This document shows positions 48,501 through 63,500 of a stretch of DNA of 64,000 bases, in pieces. Every line of letters starts with the position of its first letter. The stretch's first letter is position 1. A model generated the notes under the pieces. That model was given only the letters and a program-made list of their open reading frames with translations. It was not told the origin of the DNA and searched no databases. The position numbers and the translations under genes were made by a program. The stretch is from Motacilla alba alba. Its lineage: Eukaryota > Chordata > Aves > Passeriformes > Motacillidae. The DNA is taken from assembly GCF_015832195.1 (NCBI RefSeq), contig NC_052017.1, positions 13,778,790 to 13,842,789 of the forward strand, given 5' to 3'.

Positions 48501-51500
48501 CCCTTCTGCACTCCCAGCAATTCTTCAGGGCACAGTCCCTGCAGAGCCCTGAGGGATCTCAGACTAAAGTGGAAAAGCAGAGTAATGGGCATGTCAGCAC
48601 AGTGTGATTCATCATCAGTCAAGTTAAAGTTTGGGGGACACACGGACACTCACCCTAACGAAAGGAGAGTAAGCTCCCACTTACTGCCCTTGTTACCTAA
48701 TGTTTGACATGGCCTTAGTGCTCAGTTAGATTTGGCAAAGACCCAGAGAAAGATGCGGATATCCAAAGTTGCAGTTGCTGAATCTTTGAGTGTCCCTTGA
48801 TGCATCTGATTAAAGCAAATGATCGATACTAAACTTTGAGAAAAAACTAGTGTGGCGATGTTATGGATGACAGCCCATGAATAAATAACTCTGATAATGG
48901 CATTTGTCTTACTATAAAGCTCATCCATAATTTAGCAAGAATAATGCCCATTAAAGAACACCTAGAATGATCACTGACAAAATAAAGAGTTAATTGGTTT
49001 CTATCTTCTGGGAACTCTCATAATAAGCTCAGTATGGAAAACGGGCTATGAACTCTATATAGCAATTATAAAAGTATCTACTCTCCAGGTTACCTCCTCC
49101 TCATTTAATCTTTCTGCAGCACTTTTTGGACATCTGCTTTTGATATGTGTTCTCTAAGCTGGAAAGGAAAACTGTTGAGAGTGGTCCTATCTTTTTTTCA
49201 CAAAAACAAGGAAGAATTTGACCCAATCACCACTGAAGTCATCAGAAACTGATTTGGGTCCCAAAGTAAATATCCTGGGAACCTTAAAGTAAATATTGCT
49301 CTTTATTAAGCCAATAAGTGTTGCTGTATGCTAAATTTAGAGGAAGAAATAACCCAGTTATGTCAGAGGAGTTATGTACTTTAATAAAATGTAGCTTGAA
49401 TATTCATACCGTACAGTCATGTAATGCCTATAAAATGTTTCCTGCCCCACTACCACAAAAACAGTTTGCAGATGTCTTTTAATCTAGAAAGACTGTCTGT
49501 CTAAGGCAAGGGGAGAATGCCAATACCAGAGCCCTGCTCCTCCAAAATACAAGTGGTTTGTATTTTCACATAAGGATTGCGCATATGCACTGGCACATCT
49601 GTTCACTACGCAGTCCCACAGCCTGGAATGGATAACTCTGACTTCGGGGATTAATGTCAGCCTCACTTGAATAACAAACATTTGTACTCTAACAGTCTGT
49701 GCAGCACTCACACAGGATACACTTTTCTGGATGTTGTGTCAAAAAGCAAAGTACCATCCCATCCTGCCCTCACTGGGTGATCACCTGTTTCTATTTAATG
49801 TCTTCTGTTTAACAAGTATAATATGACGGTGATGGAGTCAGAGTGTTTCAGAAGCATCCTGGAACAACAGTCCATGTGGAAAATTATGGTGTCCCGTAGT
49901 GCTCCACATCTACCCCAACTATATTAAACACTACATAAAACAATCTGAATTCCAGACGTTCTCTTTAGATATTGTAAGTATGCTATGCCAGTATTTATGA
50001 GATCAAAAACATGCCAAGGTTTTAAATCCATCATTCTGAATAGAAACTTTGTGTTTCACACAAGACTGAGCTTACAGGATATTGCTTCCCTCCCCTCAAC
50101 ACACCACAGCCTCAACTTTGAATGTAACCAAAAATGTCACCACTGTCACTTCTCCTGAATCAAAAGACAGAAAAGCAGGAGGGTTTATCACCGTGTACTC
50201 TGGATATGCACTTTTAGAGACCAAGCAGTCCAGGTATTAACATCCAGTGACTCCCTTCAATTCATGTGATGCCTCTGCACCCAGACCTGCCTCTTCTGAC
50301 TCTTGGCTGTGTTGGTCAACATCAGAAAACAGCCATTGCTAATTGGCATTTGGTAATAACCAGGGTGTAAGAGAAATGGTTTCACAGACCTGAAGGGAGA
50401 GGCAAGGGAGATGTCTGAGAAGGCAGGGAGGCAGCCAGCTCCCCTCAGGCCCACTGGCAGCAAGGTTTTCCAACATCTTCAGCCGCACACAGGATTTGCA
50501 CCACAAGCCCCTTGCATTGTCATCCCTTACATTGCTGAGATTTCCCTTTCCCCTTCCTGGCCATTTCAGTCTCTTTTGCATGCTGAAGTCTGTAAGAGTG
50601 CAAAGAGCAGGGGGCTGAGGTACCAGGACAGATGGATGGAGCAAAAGAGGAGTCAGGGCTAAGGGTGAAAGCTGTTTGTCCTTGATGGAAAATTGTTCCC
50701 ATGGTTCTGTCCCACTAGACAGAGGTAGCCCAGGACAGGAAACCACCTGGCACAAAGCACACACACACTCACACACATACAAAGGGAGTTCTGGGGGTAA
50801 ATGATGCAGATTGGAGTTCCTTGAGCTCAGAGAGTTTTACCTCAGGCCAAGAGGCTGTGCCATCTGGGCAGTTTTGTGGTGGTTTTTCTTTTCCCCAGGG
50901 GCAGATGTGGGTTTCCTGGAATAATGCGTGTGCACTTCCATGTGCTAAATTGCACTTTTCTCCCGTGGCTGTCCAGAGTGAATTGTGGAGGGCTGAAGCA
51001 TGCTAATGTGGAGAGCTTACACTGCATGTACCACATGAGCCATTCCAGGGAGATTTTACTCTCCAAGGATAGCAGCCCAACTTAATGAACACTGTTACTC
51101 TCTATTATTTCCTGTAAGAGAAAGTGGAGAGAGATGATTCACTAAGGAAATCTGCATAATTAGGGTCCATCATTTCCTACAGATGGGAACATCACAGGCA
51201 AAGCAGAACACTTCCCCCCCCATCCTTTTAGCAATTCTTCTCAAGTAGCTGCTAGCTTCTCCACCTCTGGGAAGGGAGAAGGAAGAGTTAAAGCTAAAGA
51301 AATCTTCGCCAGGAGAACTGCTTCCCCCTTGCTGCAACTGTTACTTCTCCCCAGCTTTCTAACTCCACATCTATTCTGCTTAGAAAATGTGCAGTTCAGT
51401 CTCATTTTCTCTTATGAATGGCTTTAAGTGGATTTATAAATCACATACTAACCATAAACTGAATTTTGTTCTGGCAGTTTAGGAATAGTATGTTGGTGTG

Positions 51501-54500
51501 CTGAGGCCTGATCTTTGCCGGAATCTGCCCAATGCCATGGGAATGGCACGGACTTCCATCAGATCAGTCCTTGAAGAAGAGCACTCTTGAATCCCTGCTT
51601 TGGCCAGCTTCATATTCTGCTCTGCGTCTGTCCCAGCAGACAGGGTGACCCTGTGTGAGGTTTGCATGTGGGGCATTACTCAGCCAGTGGTCACCAAGTG
51701 GGGAAGAGGGAGGGAAAGGGGATGTTGAATAGTTCAAAATGGTGAGAGTGTGGAATCACAATTTATATTTTTTAATTACCTTACAAGAAGGTAGTGGCAC
51801 ACATTTCTTAACACTGAAACAATTTTTAGATAGTCTTGTAGTATGAGGTAAAATCCACAGCTACCAACAATGGTAGGTCCCACTCTACTCCACTACCTCC
51901 TGTTCAGGGCTAGCTGTGGCATAGGTTTGGTAGCTCTCCTCCCTTCCCCAGGCTGGTTCAATTCACTATTTGGGCAGGAAACTAATTCAAAGAGGGTGAG
52001 GAAAGGATGGGACAGGACAAGAAGAGGGTTAGATTTCTGTTGGCTCAGTGAGTTAAAGCAGTCCAGGGACACATCTGGAAAATGGCAGAGCAAGTATGAA
52101 GGAGAAAGTAGGGCCATAGGATTAGGAACAGAGTAGGGGAAGAAATGAGTGGGGAGATCATGATTTCAATAGCAGCCAATTCTTTTACAGTCTAGATTGC
52201 TATTAGAACAGCACTCTTAGTATCAGCATGAGGGTACAAAATACCAGTCTAGGACAGCCCTAAGCTAGGCACCATCAGAGGGGGTTTGCTTTTAAAACTA
52301 CTTCAATGGAAAAATCACCTCTAAGCAAAGGTTGTAGCAAAGGTGGGGGCAGACATAAAATGTGCTAATCAGGCCTGAGTTTACCTTCATTCAGAAGCTC
52401 TGAGCAGCTGAGCAACATCAGAGCTGGAATGTCACGCTTGAGGAGGTCTACTGACCTCTTCTACCTTCAAAACTTTTCCCAAGGTTTTTTTTTTTCAGTT
52501 GGGTGTTTGCATTGGGTGTCTTATTCTCTTACTCTGCGTTTCTTATTGTTATTCTGCAAACTGATAGGAGAGGCTTGGAACCTGGATTGCTTGATATCTT
52601 TAATAGAGTTTTTTAGTTTTTGATGTGTTTTAAAAAGAAATGTGAAGTGAACAACATAAAACTCTTCAAAAGAAAATCCTCAGAATATTACACTTTATGT
52701 AGCATTGACCAAATTAGGATATCAAATAGTTTTCTAAAACGTGTTCTTGTGACGACAGATTATCATAATCTCAATTTTCTGCTAAAACACATGGACTGTA
52801 TATTTTTCAGTTTGCTCTTTTTTTGTCTGTTCTGTTATCTAATATATTAAATTATCTTATCTCCAATGTTAATCCACCTTTCTTAGTAGCTCAATATAAC
52901 AATCATTTTTCACAGCTCTGAACTCAAGTCCAGCAAAAGTGGGAAGTTTCACGGATCATGTGAGAAAGCCTTTCCTTGAAGGACTCTAAGAATTAATCCG
53001 TCTGGATAGGTTTTGTATACAGTCATAAGCACCTCATTTTTTTTTGTGCTAAGCCTTCAAAAGGTAGAAATTAGCCCCTCTGCCTTCCACCTTTTAAGAT
53101 GAGGATAATTACCCTCAGCTCCACAGTAGCTGTAAATTTTAAATTTACATATAAAACCTGTGTTGCATGTAAAGACAGATTGAAATGTTTTGTGCTTTTC
53201 TTTTCTTCCAGTACTGTTAATACTCTTACTGCCTTGTAGATCAATAGTAGCTTTTCCTAAACGATAGCAAAACCATAAATCAAGGGGTCTTTTTGGCAAT
53301 ATTAAAAGAGCCATTTTTGTGATGTGACCCGTTTCTTATATTCATCAGCACACCTATTTGGGGAGGAGCAGATTGTGAGCAGGGCTAACAAATGGCAGCC
53401 TGCCACTCACAGAGACCACAGACCTCACTATTTCCCCAAAAAAGCAACTGCCTGAACTTTCTTATCTCTAAAGTTTCACACTAAATCGAAGACCTCGACA
53501 AGAACTTCCTGTCCCCTTGTAAAAGCCCTTCACCTAAAAACTGCTGGAAACTTGTGACCTTCAAAGGTGAGATCTGAATATCAGCTCTCCCCTTGTGCCA
53601 CTTTGCAATACAAAGGAACCTCTGAGCTTTAATTGTCAGACAAAAGACTCTCTTTTAGCCTACACAGTCCCTTTAATTAGGGTCTGCATGTGTATACATC
53701 AGTGACCTTTAATGGCAGGCCATTAGCACCTTTAAACATTACACCCTGATTGGTTTAGAGTCTGTGTGCAGAGAATGTTTTCGGTATTAAAAGTCTCTTT
53801 AATCTAAGGGAAAGGATAACAAGATCCATTGCTTGGAAACAAAAGTCTGCAGAATTTTGTACCTGCTTGTTCTACATTGAAGACACCTTGTCACTGAAAA
53901 TTCTTCCCCAGTGTGGTCTCACTTGGAATTTAAAGCCCCTTAGTGTTGACAAAATGAAACCAGTAAAGAGTGGTAAACAGCAGGAAAGGAGTGCAAAGTG
54001 TAGAGAAGCATTATACGTCTGGCCACAGAGCTGTTTATGACTGGGTTAACAGAGCTCGGCTGAACCTCTGTAACTGGCTCTCCCCTGGGCTCCATTGCAG
54101 TCCCTGGGGCTGGATTCCTGCTCCAGCCCTTAGCCCAGGGCTACCACCACCAGCCTTTGTGGTGCTACAGACTGAACTAAGCAAAAGAAATAATTTGGAG
54201 GTGGAGGGGAGAAGGCAATGAAAAACCCTCAGTTGGACCAAACTAGATTAATTCATTGATCTGCCTCGTGGCAAGACCTCAGCAACCACCGAGCCCACAG
54301 CAGCAGGAAGAGCGCTTTGTGGCGGAGCGTAAGGAAATGCTGCTGCAGGGTAGTGCCACGGTACTGCTGCCAAGCACCTAACTTTGTCTTTTATATGCTG
54401 TTTTGCAAGGTGAAAGAGACAAAACATTGAAATTATCAGCTTAGTTATATGAAAAAAACTGCAGAACAAAAACTAGTAGAAAACTAAAATATTAACCTCA

Positions 54501-57500
54501 GTTCTCTGCCCAGGTCTCCTGATAGAGGATTTTCCTCATCTGCAGCTTTCCTATAAGAAACCCCTTCCTCTCTAGGAAGCACTATAATCCATGGTCTTGG
54601 TGATCATGTCTGTCATGGTGATGTTTTTCAGGACTTCAACTAGGAAATTGCTTATGGTCCGTTAAAAAGAAAGTAATCTGAAACAAAAAAGAGATGTGAA
54701 TTAGTTCTACAAAGCCATAGTAGCAAACTTAATCCCAGTTGTATCAGGAAAAAATTTACCACTTTAAAATATAGTACTTTCTATTGTGCTTATACATGGG
54801 CCCCTTCTAATTCACCTAATGATTTTCATCATAACTTCTCCACTCCTTTGCACCCTTTCAGGACAGGCCTACATAGTGAACTTCTGCTCTCTAACATCTC
54901 CAACACTCTAATGCCTCAGAGACTGTTATTTTCTACTTCATATTCTGGCACAGAAGCACATTTTCCACCTCCACAGACATTCCAGTGATGGGGACTCTGC
55001 ATCCCACCTATAACTTCACCTCCCTGATAACTGTGAATCTCTAATCTATCCCTTCAGGGCACCTATAAAGATTTTCAAACTCACTCCTTTGCTAGAAGGA
55101 AAGCAAAGGCCTATCAGGCCTTAAATATGGAATTTGCTAAACCTATAGCACTCCAGGAAGATGCCAGAAGTCCTTGGGCAAGGACTTAGATGAGTTCTGG
55201 TTTGGGTAAGAGACACTAATCATCATTTCAGTGCTGAAGGTGCCACCACCACTTTCAAAGAGCATGCTGGTACAGATTGCAAAGGCATAATCTCAAATCA
55301 TATTTTGCTGCAGATTCTGCACCTGATTTGGGTAAAACTGGGAAAAACAATGTGTGTGGATCCTCAGGAGCTAAGACTTTGCCAGCCAGCAGTCCTTTTT
55401 GCATCCTGATCCTGCACAACCAGTAGATGCTCCTTCCTGCCAACACACTAACAGCTGGAACCACTTAGATTATTGTTGTCGGATGTGAGAAAATGTTCCT
55501 TTACCTTCCTTTGGCTTCTTATTTTCTTTTCCACTGGTCTTCTCCTCACATAGAAGCTGTTGGCCAAATCTGCATACAAAACTCTCTTCCCTTCTCCCAG
55601 ACTTGTTATCTGGTTTAGGCAGACACCCAAGTCCCTTCAGACTTCAAAGTTTTCAGCATTCATGCCAAGAACCATCCATGTTTGTGCACTCCTTCTCCTC
55701 TCAACCTCCCCCTGACTTCTCCAGGCTGTAAAACTCCAAAACTGAGTTTTCAATTACCCAGAGTCCAACTGTTTATCATAGCAATACCCACCAGGGTTCC
55801 TGGAGGAGTCATGGCAATGAGACTGAGCATTCCATAAGCACTGGAGAGAGCAAACATAGGCCCTCTCTTTGAGAGAATGCCCGTGTGATGCTGACCCTTC
55901 CCCTGCCAAAGCCCAAAATAACTTGTTTAGGAGAGTAAAAACACAGTTAGTCATCACTCCCTGCAGATAAGCACTTGTAATCTGACAGTGCTGGGTCATG
56001 TTTGCTGGAGAGATAAGGTGGAGGCTGAGGCACAGGAAGTGCTTTGGCCAAACAATGTTTGTGGGGATGCCTGGCCTGTCCCCAGTTCCTGAATTAGCAA
56101 CATTCCTTTTTCAGTTCTGCAAGAGGTCTGGTGGCACCAGTCTAACCAAGGCAGGGAAAATATTTGCAAAGACGTCCTTTTGCCACACTGACCTGAAGCG
56201 TGGCATTTATAAGGGAAATTATCTGTGGTCCTGTGCAACCAGTCTCCTGCATGATTCTAGTGCAGTCAGCCTGCCTACACTACCCCCGTTAAAGATGTGT
56301 GATCACTTGGAAACTCTTCTCTTTTTCTCTCATGAAAGAGCATCATTCACAAAGCAGTGTGCATCCCACACTGTGAAATGTCAGGGGCCTCAGGGTGCCT
56401 CTCCAGAACACCAGCTGTTATGGCAGAAAAGAACTTCCAGACATCAAGCCTCCAAATAAGAAATATTTGTCAGGATGAAGAAAAGGAGATGGTTGGGAGA
56501 TCAACAACTTTTTGCTCATTTCACTCAGTACCTACAGAAATCATCTGATGAAGGAGGTTTCCATGCGGTGGCCTGATCATCTGTGGCAGACCGACCAAAT
56601 GTACGTGGGTTGCTGGCAAACAAAGGAGTTCACCTATGGCAGCCACAAATTTCACATTAGGAAAGGTCAATAATTAAAAATTAATTGAGTTACAAGGGAG
56701 TTAGAATAGCAAAAGACATCCACAATCATTAATAATGTGTGCCAAGATCTTTATAATTTACTGGCGGTTTTTTTGACAGGCAAAACTACTTTTTTTTTTT
56801 TTTTAATTATGACTGCTCACATTTTGTAATTGAAAGCATTGTGGCTTTCAAAAAGTTTATGCCAGCCAGTCTGTGGGGCTTCAGCCTCAAGTCCATACAT
56901 AAAGGAGCTCTTCTTAACTGTGATGCTCATGAACAGCGTCAGAGGGGAATTTCTCTGCTAAATGCAAGTGTGACTGTTACCAGGTTATCCCTGGTATCTG
57001 ATATCTGGTTAGTGTATCTAGTTTTATGGAAGCCTGGGCTGAGCAGTATGGATGCAGATGTCTGCTCTGTGGATAACTAAGATTAAGTAGATGACTTTGA
57101 ATGTGTTCGTTTGCAGTACAATCTCATCCAGCAAATCCACCTTTATATTCTGTATCCTGAGCAGACCAGAGAGAATATCAGTGCAAGCCATCTTCATTAG
57201 GTGTCTGTTTACGTTCATATCTTTGGGCCGATTGCTATCATCCTTCCAGAAAAGGATGCAAATGGTAAATTGAATGTTTCAGAAATCTCCAGCCGGGCTC
57301 CTTAATCTTGGAGATTTCTGGTTAGACATCTTCAAATATCCCATAAACACTTAGGAAAATATCCCATATTGCAGTGAAACAGATAAAGCATAATTCATGG
57401 GAATTGTTCCTTCAGCTTGAACAGATTTTTGTTCACATCCAATGCTTTCAAATGGAATTGCAGTTGGACAGCTGTCCATTTCCATGACATTTTCTATTCT

Positions 57501-60500
57501 GGGACATAACAGGAAAGGATCTTAGATATTTGATTTAGTGGATAAGTACTGCTTTGACTAATTTGGCTATTTGAACTCAACAGATGCAAATGTGGACAAT
57601 TTGGAAAGCACCTGCTGTCTCCAGGGATACTTGTGAAAATGAGGTGCTGTCTCTCTCGAGGCTTATCTTGGCAAACAAAACCCAGTAAACCTAAACCCAG
57701 TATTGCAAAACATCTCTTTCTATTTTACATGTCTATTTTTTTGGGGGTGATAGTTTGTTTCAATTTTTTTTTTAATCTATGAGAGCAAATATATCCTAAT
57801 TAAGTTAAATCAATCTAAAGGGGCAGAGAAAGAGAAGAGAAGAATATTTCAAACGAGCTATTTTTGGTTTTGCTTTCACAAAACTCTTTTTCTTTCTTTG
57901 TTTATATGGCTGGGCTCAGAGTCAGCTAAAACAGCTGATTCCAATAAAGAAGTACTGGCAGCTTTCAGACCTGCTTTCCCCCTTGAATCTAAGAGAAAAG
58001 CAGAAAAGAGTGTGCAAACTTTTCCAAGTGGACCTGGAGGGGCTCACTTTCTGGAATTTGAATGTCTGGCAAAAGAACTCATGCTAATTATAACATCTCT
58101 ATGCTCTCAGCTTCCCAAACCCTTTCCTGGTCTTTTCCCAGAGCAGGAAAAAAGAATGTGCAAGACTTCTGTTGCTAGTGAATGGCAAAATCAGGAGCCC
58201 CATTTCTTCCCTTTCTCCAGCTGAACCCACACCTGCCTTGGACAGGTCCCTCCATAACAGATGTCAATTGCATGTGTCATCCTTGTAGCTTGGAATTGCT
58301 AAAATGCGAGAGCACAGCAAATTGAAAGCCTGTATCTTGCTAAGACAATTTGTCAGTTTTCATTTGTAGCAAGCTGTGCTGCGACACCACTGCTAGTTAA
58401 AGGGTCAGTATGACTTTCATTTCATGTTACCTGTTCTTTTTGAGGGCGTCTAGGCCTTCTCTCTTGCGGGATATAGAATTCCTTTTGCAACAAGCCACGG
58501 ATCTGCCTTGGAAAGCTAGGCCCACAACAGAGTGCTTGAGAATGCATGCAAGGATGACTCAGTTACCTGCTCCTTATTAAGGACTCTGTCCTCCCAACAG
58601 CTTCCCAATCACTGCAGTGAAGAGCAGCTGGAAATCCACTGTACATTTTCAGACTAAACCCTTCCTTTACATAGGCAGACAGATTATGAGCAAATATCTA
58701 AATGTTTTTGGCTCCTTAAATATTCTCCATTACAAAGCATTATTAAGGACATGATTTTTCAGTCTGGCCAAACCAGTACATGGGTTCATTGAGAGAGGAG
58801 CATGAGGAATCCTGCTATAGATGTGTTTTGGGAAAGCTGGGTACAACAGCAATACAATATGATCTGGGGAACAGATCAACATCCCCCCAGGGACTCTGGT
58901 TTGGTCTGGGACTGAGATGTCCTGAGGAAGAATTTCTCAGCTGGCCCGGCTTCCTGTTCCAAATGTATCTGTAGCACATCCTCCAATGCAATCCCTTGGA
59001 TGTTACAATGTACATGTATGCCAAGAGAATCTCCAACTGCTCAGCCAGGGATGCTTTTTACAGTCCTTTCTGTACATCAGAATAGGTGATGCCATAATTT
59101 GACCCATAATGCTTATCCCGTAAAAAAGTCTATTGTTCAAGCAGGAATTGAAAAGTGTTTAAAATACTATCTTTTTACTAACATTTTAATATAAATATTA
59201 TGCCTTTTACCAAGAGCCAGTAGTTTAATTTTCATGTTATATTTCACCTGTGAACATTGTTTTCTGTCCATTTATTCCTGAAGCTTCTTTTTTTTGTGTG
59301 TGTGTTTTTGTATGTGTAATGGCTTGCTTATACATTTAATGAAAAAGCATAAAAGCATGGAAAATTAATATGCAGCAAAAATGTTTCACCTGCCATCACA
59401 GAGGGGAAATAGAGAAAACCAATAAAATGGTATTATCTTCTGAGCCCTATAATGTCCATACATATTTGTATGCATTCTTCACTTTTATCATTGTTCCTAC
59501 CTTCTGATATTTGTTTGTAATTTTTGTCCTGGACTTCTAATACATTATTCAAACACTGAGTATCTCCTAATTTCCACTATCTTCTCTGATAACCTTGAGC
59601 CTCTTTTTATCTCAAAAACCAAGCAAATGAGCCTGTTTTATTTTTATACGCTGTTTGCTGAGCCCCAGCTTAACTTTGGGTTTGAAATACTCAGACTTAG
59701 TGGAACCATAGGTTTAAATACAAGCAAGTTAATCTTTCTAACACACAAACCTGAAGTGGAACACCATTCCTCAATGAATAAATTCTTCCTCAAAATCACA
59801 CCCAAAATGCCAGGCTTTGAATGCATATCTTAAAATCAGGCTTTCTTAGAGGTCAGCTTATAGAGGTTGAGTAAGTTCTGAACACAGCGCCCCTCATGAA
59901 CCATAAACTTCCACTCACCAGCTCCTGTTCTATGGAGCTCAGAAGATAAAATATGCATCTGCACAGATTTCTGCTGCAGCAGTACAGCACACAGAGAGAA
60001 AGTAGTTTCAAGGGACAAATGAAGCCAGTTAGTATCTTGTAAATCCAAACCAACACAATAAACTCCACCCAAAAATCAATAAGCAATCTATGTAAATCAT
60101 AGGGCACCCAAAATATAATAATGTCAGCATTTCTCCAGTGAATAGCTGCAGTCCTCTTTTCTCTTCTAGCAAAATTATTCCATCAGGTTTAAGAAGCAGA
60201 GTTTACATAGATCATTTTAGTGTGGGTTTGCACCTATGCATGAAGATTGTACTTGTCCACATGCAAAGGTAAAAAAAGGTTTTCCAGCTGCTACTATGAC
60301 AATCATGGAATAATTGAGAATTGAATCAGTCTATTCACTGGTAAACCAAAAGAACAAATTGCTGAAAAATACCTCCAATCCAACAGAAAGATATACTCTT
60401 CATAATAATCCCATTTTTAAAATCTGGTTTGGGCATAGTGACAGGATGCCAAACTGGCTACAATAGGACTGGGTCTAGACCATTGCTATATTAAGAAATC

Positions 60501-63500
60501 CTCAAGAAAAACCAAAGACAAAACAAACAAATTTTATTCCAAAAAAAAAAGTAATGCAACTTTTCAAATAAAGAAAATTAAGTAACCAAGGACAAATAAA
60601 TAGAATTGCTGTTTGTACATAATCTTTTTCCTCAGCCACTACATCCTTGCTTCCAGGAAACTTCTTCATTGTGGAGTAGAAACAAACTCTTTCCTGTACA
60701 CTTTGGGTCCTAGATGAGTTATTTTCCTCACCTCTAAGGCATGGCTGGCTTCTCCCAGCACTGGGCTTCCATCTCCCTGTTCCTTTGCCAGGTTCATACT
60801 GCGCTCTCTTCACCACTGTGTCCAAACATGCTCAGAGGTCTCATGAGGAAAAACCACCTCCCCTGCCCTCAAGCCTCACATCTCCCAACCACTCTCTTAA
60901 GGGAAGATAGATATAGTTGTGAAGATACCAGCAGAGCAAACATCATCCAACGCAAGGCTCAGTTAAGTTTCAAATTAAGTTTTCAAGCTGGCAACACCGG
61001 CCAGACCCAGGAACAAAAATTTAACTGGCCCATCTGGAGCAGAGAAGAGAAAAGATAAAAGCTGACGTGTGTCTGTTCAATGAAGGCAGCTAACCAGGAC
61101 TTCACACCAGCACATTCAAAAGCTTGTTTTCAAGCTGGGCAAGGGAAATAGAGCAGGATAAACTCTTGCACAACAGTTCTCAGAGGAGAGAAAGCAGCTG
61201 CTGAGGTTACTCACAAGGATTTTCTCTGCGTAAAGAATAAGAGCAGAGCAGTGCACGCCACTCAGGTTTATAGACATTTTGACAGTACCCCATGAATAGC
61301 CAAAGTGGATATGTGGAACTGCTCTGACTTCATCCATCAGTAGAAGGAAAGTCATTTGCCAGTCCGACAAAGTCAGCCTTCACATTATGCCCTGACAAGC
61401 TTTGATTACATATACATGTATATATTGCATTTGTATATTTGAGAGTATACAGAGATAAAACCTGTAATTTTTGTCTCACTGTGACCTTGACAATAAGCTT
61501 TATATCCATACAAGCTTCACCAGCCATATCACTGCTGTTTTAAGCAAAGTTACTGACCTGGGCTTTTGAAGTAACTACTTCATTTACACAGGACCTAGTG
61601 CCTCCTGCTAGGATTTAATAGCTGTGAAACTCATGGTTTCAGCCTCCAAGTCATGACCCAAATGTCACCAATCTCTTCCCTACTACACAGAGCATGACAA
61701 GAAAAAAATTAGACAGAAATATGGTAGCATTTCTGCTGGGGAAATATTGCACTAACTCCACAGTGATGAAGTCCATCTGAAAGCAGTCTGATTTTTCTCT
61801 CAAGTACCTCATGTAAGATTTTCCTACTAGATATCTGAAATCTAAAGCAACTGGGGAATTTGGTAAATCCTTTGCAAAAGAAATTTCTTCTTTGGTTCCA
61901 ATGGTCTGAAGGGTGTTAGAACTTCTACCACATTTTTGTTGCAGTCAGGTGACCTTTGCTTGACAATTCTCCTTCTTTCTGGGCCTCTGGAACTGCTCTG
62001 GATGATCTCAATCAGTGTGATCTCCAAGGGAAATGCCACAGCAGGAGTTACCTTGGAGCCAACTCTGGGTCAAAATCCATCAATAGAGCGCCAATACAAG
62101 GAGAAATTATCTTGCTCAGGGTCCAAGCAAGACTTTCATCTGCTGGAAAAAGTCATCAAAACAGGAGTCCAATGCTAACAATAGAGCAATTGCTACATTT
62201 CTGATTACCAGCCCAATCAGTGTCCAAACCAGATCTCAGGTCAAACAGCTCAATAATTCTTGAGGCTCCAAACAGCCCCTAACTCACCCGCTGCCAGAAA
62301 GCCCTGCACTGTGCACTGGAACAGAACACTCCCTGCCTCACATCCCCTTTCTCCTATGCCTCCCCCTCTGCAGAGACTGAAAGAATCCCCGGCCACCTGT
62401 CAAGCTGTGCTTTTCCTCCTGCACTCTTGGCATCTTGCTTTTTATTCCCTACCTGTCACACGCAGGCAGCAGAGCTGGCCACCCAACACCTTCTGCTGTG
62501 ACTCATCCCTCAGAAAAATACTGCAGAAATTCCTCAATCCTGCCAATCATTTTAAAGAGCCCTTCAATAGTTTTCACAGTGGGTGGTATTTTTTTTAAGA
62601 GCCATGATTTTTTTTGTCAGTTGCTAATCTGGAAAGAAGGTCAAAACCTCTGTGACTATATACACTGTTGAAAGTTCTATTGCTGGTGTATGTTTAAGTT
62701 ATCATAAAGACCTGTGAGAGGGGAAAGTGTCTCAATTTCTAATTGCAAAAGCCAAAATCTTCAGAAGGAGAGCCGCAGAGAAGATCAAGGAATTTGGCAG
62801 TGTATATATTCTGGAAACAAATTATTTTCATTTCTTTCATGCGTGAATAAAAATGAAATATTAAAGAAGAGAAAAAACCTTTTACAGTAACTTTTGAAGC
62901 CTTACCTCATCCTATTGTTTCAGTAATCAAATACTTTACCAAGCAAAAAGAGATTTTAATTTGCTATTTTAAAAATTCCCCAGCTGGAAATAGTCTAATC
63001 TCTAAAGGAAAGAGTGCCAGATGCATAGGACAAGAACAGTAAAGCTCTAACCCAGCAGTCTTCCTCTTATCTTCACTGATAAGAGGAAATGAATGAGTCA
63101 GCAGATCAGAGAGGGAGAAACGGAGTGTGTCGCTCCAGCAGTTCTAAAACATGTGAACCCAAGAAAATGTCTGAGTTATCAAGCAAAATTTTAATGTTAA
63201 TAAAGAATTTCATTGGAAGTCAATGGAAGGATTTCAAGTTTGAGAGCATAATAAGCCAGAGTTTCTTTGTACTCGTCATTATATTTTGGACCTTGGTTCA
63301 GTAACACCTAATTCTCACAAAGTATTTTTCATCATTTAATCAGAGACTGCTTTACCAAGGATTTCAGTATTCTTCTGTTGCTAAATTGAAGGAAAAAATA
63401 GTCTAAAAAAGAAGTAAATCTTTATTGATAAGACATTACAAGAGCTACAGAGCAGTCAGTGTCATGTGATCTAAACTAAAAGAAAACACACAAACGAGTT

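Noticed and set aside
50339..50782. 147-codon minus-strand frame
   Set aside because: Antisense frames overlap it, no domain is visible and the amino-terminal part reads through a CA-rich repeat.
55998..56459. 153-codon plus-strand frame
   Set aside because: Longest non-repeat frame but without domain, conservation evidence or splice signals; consistent with chance.
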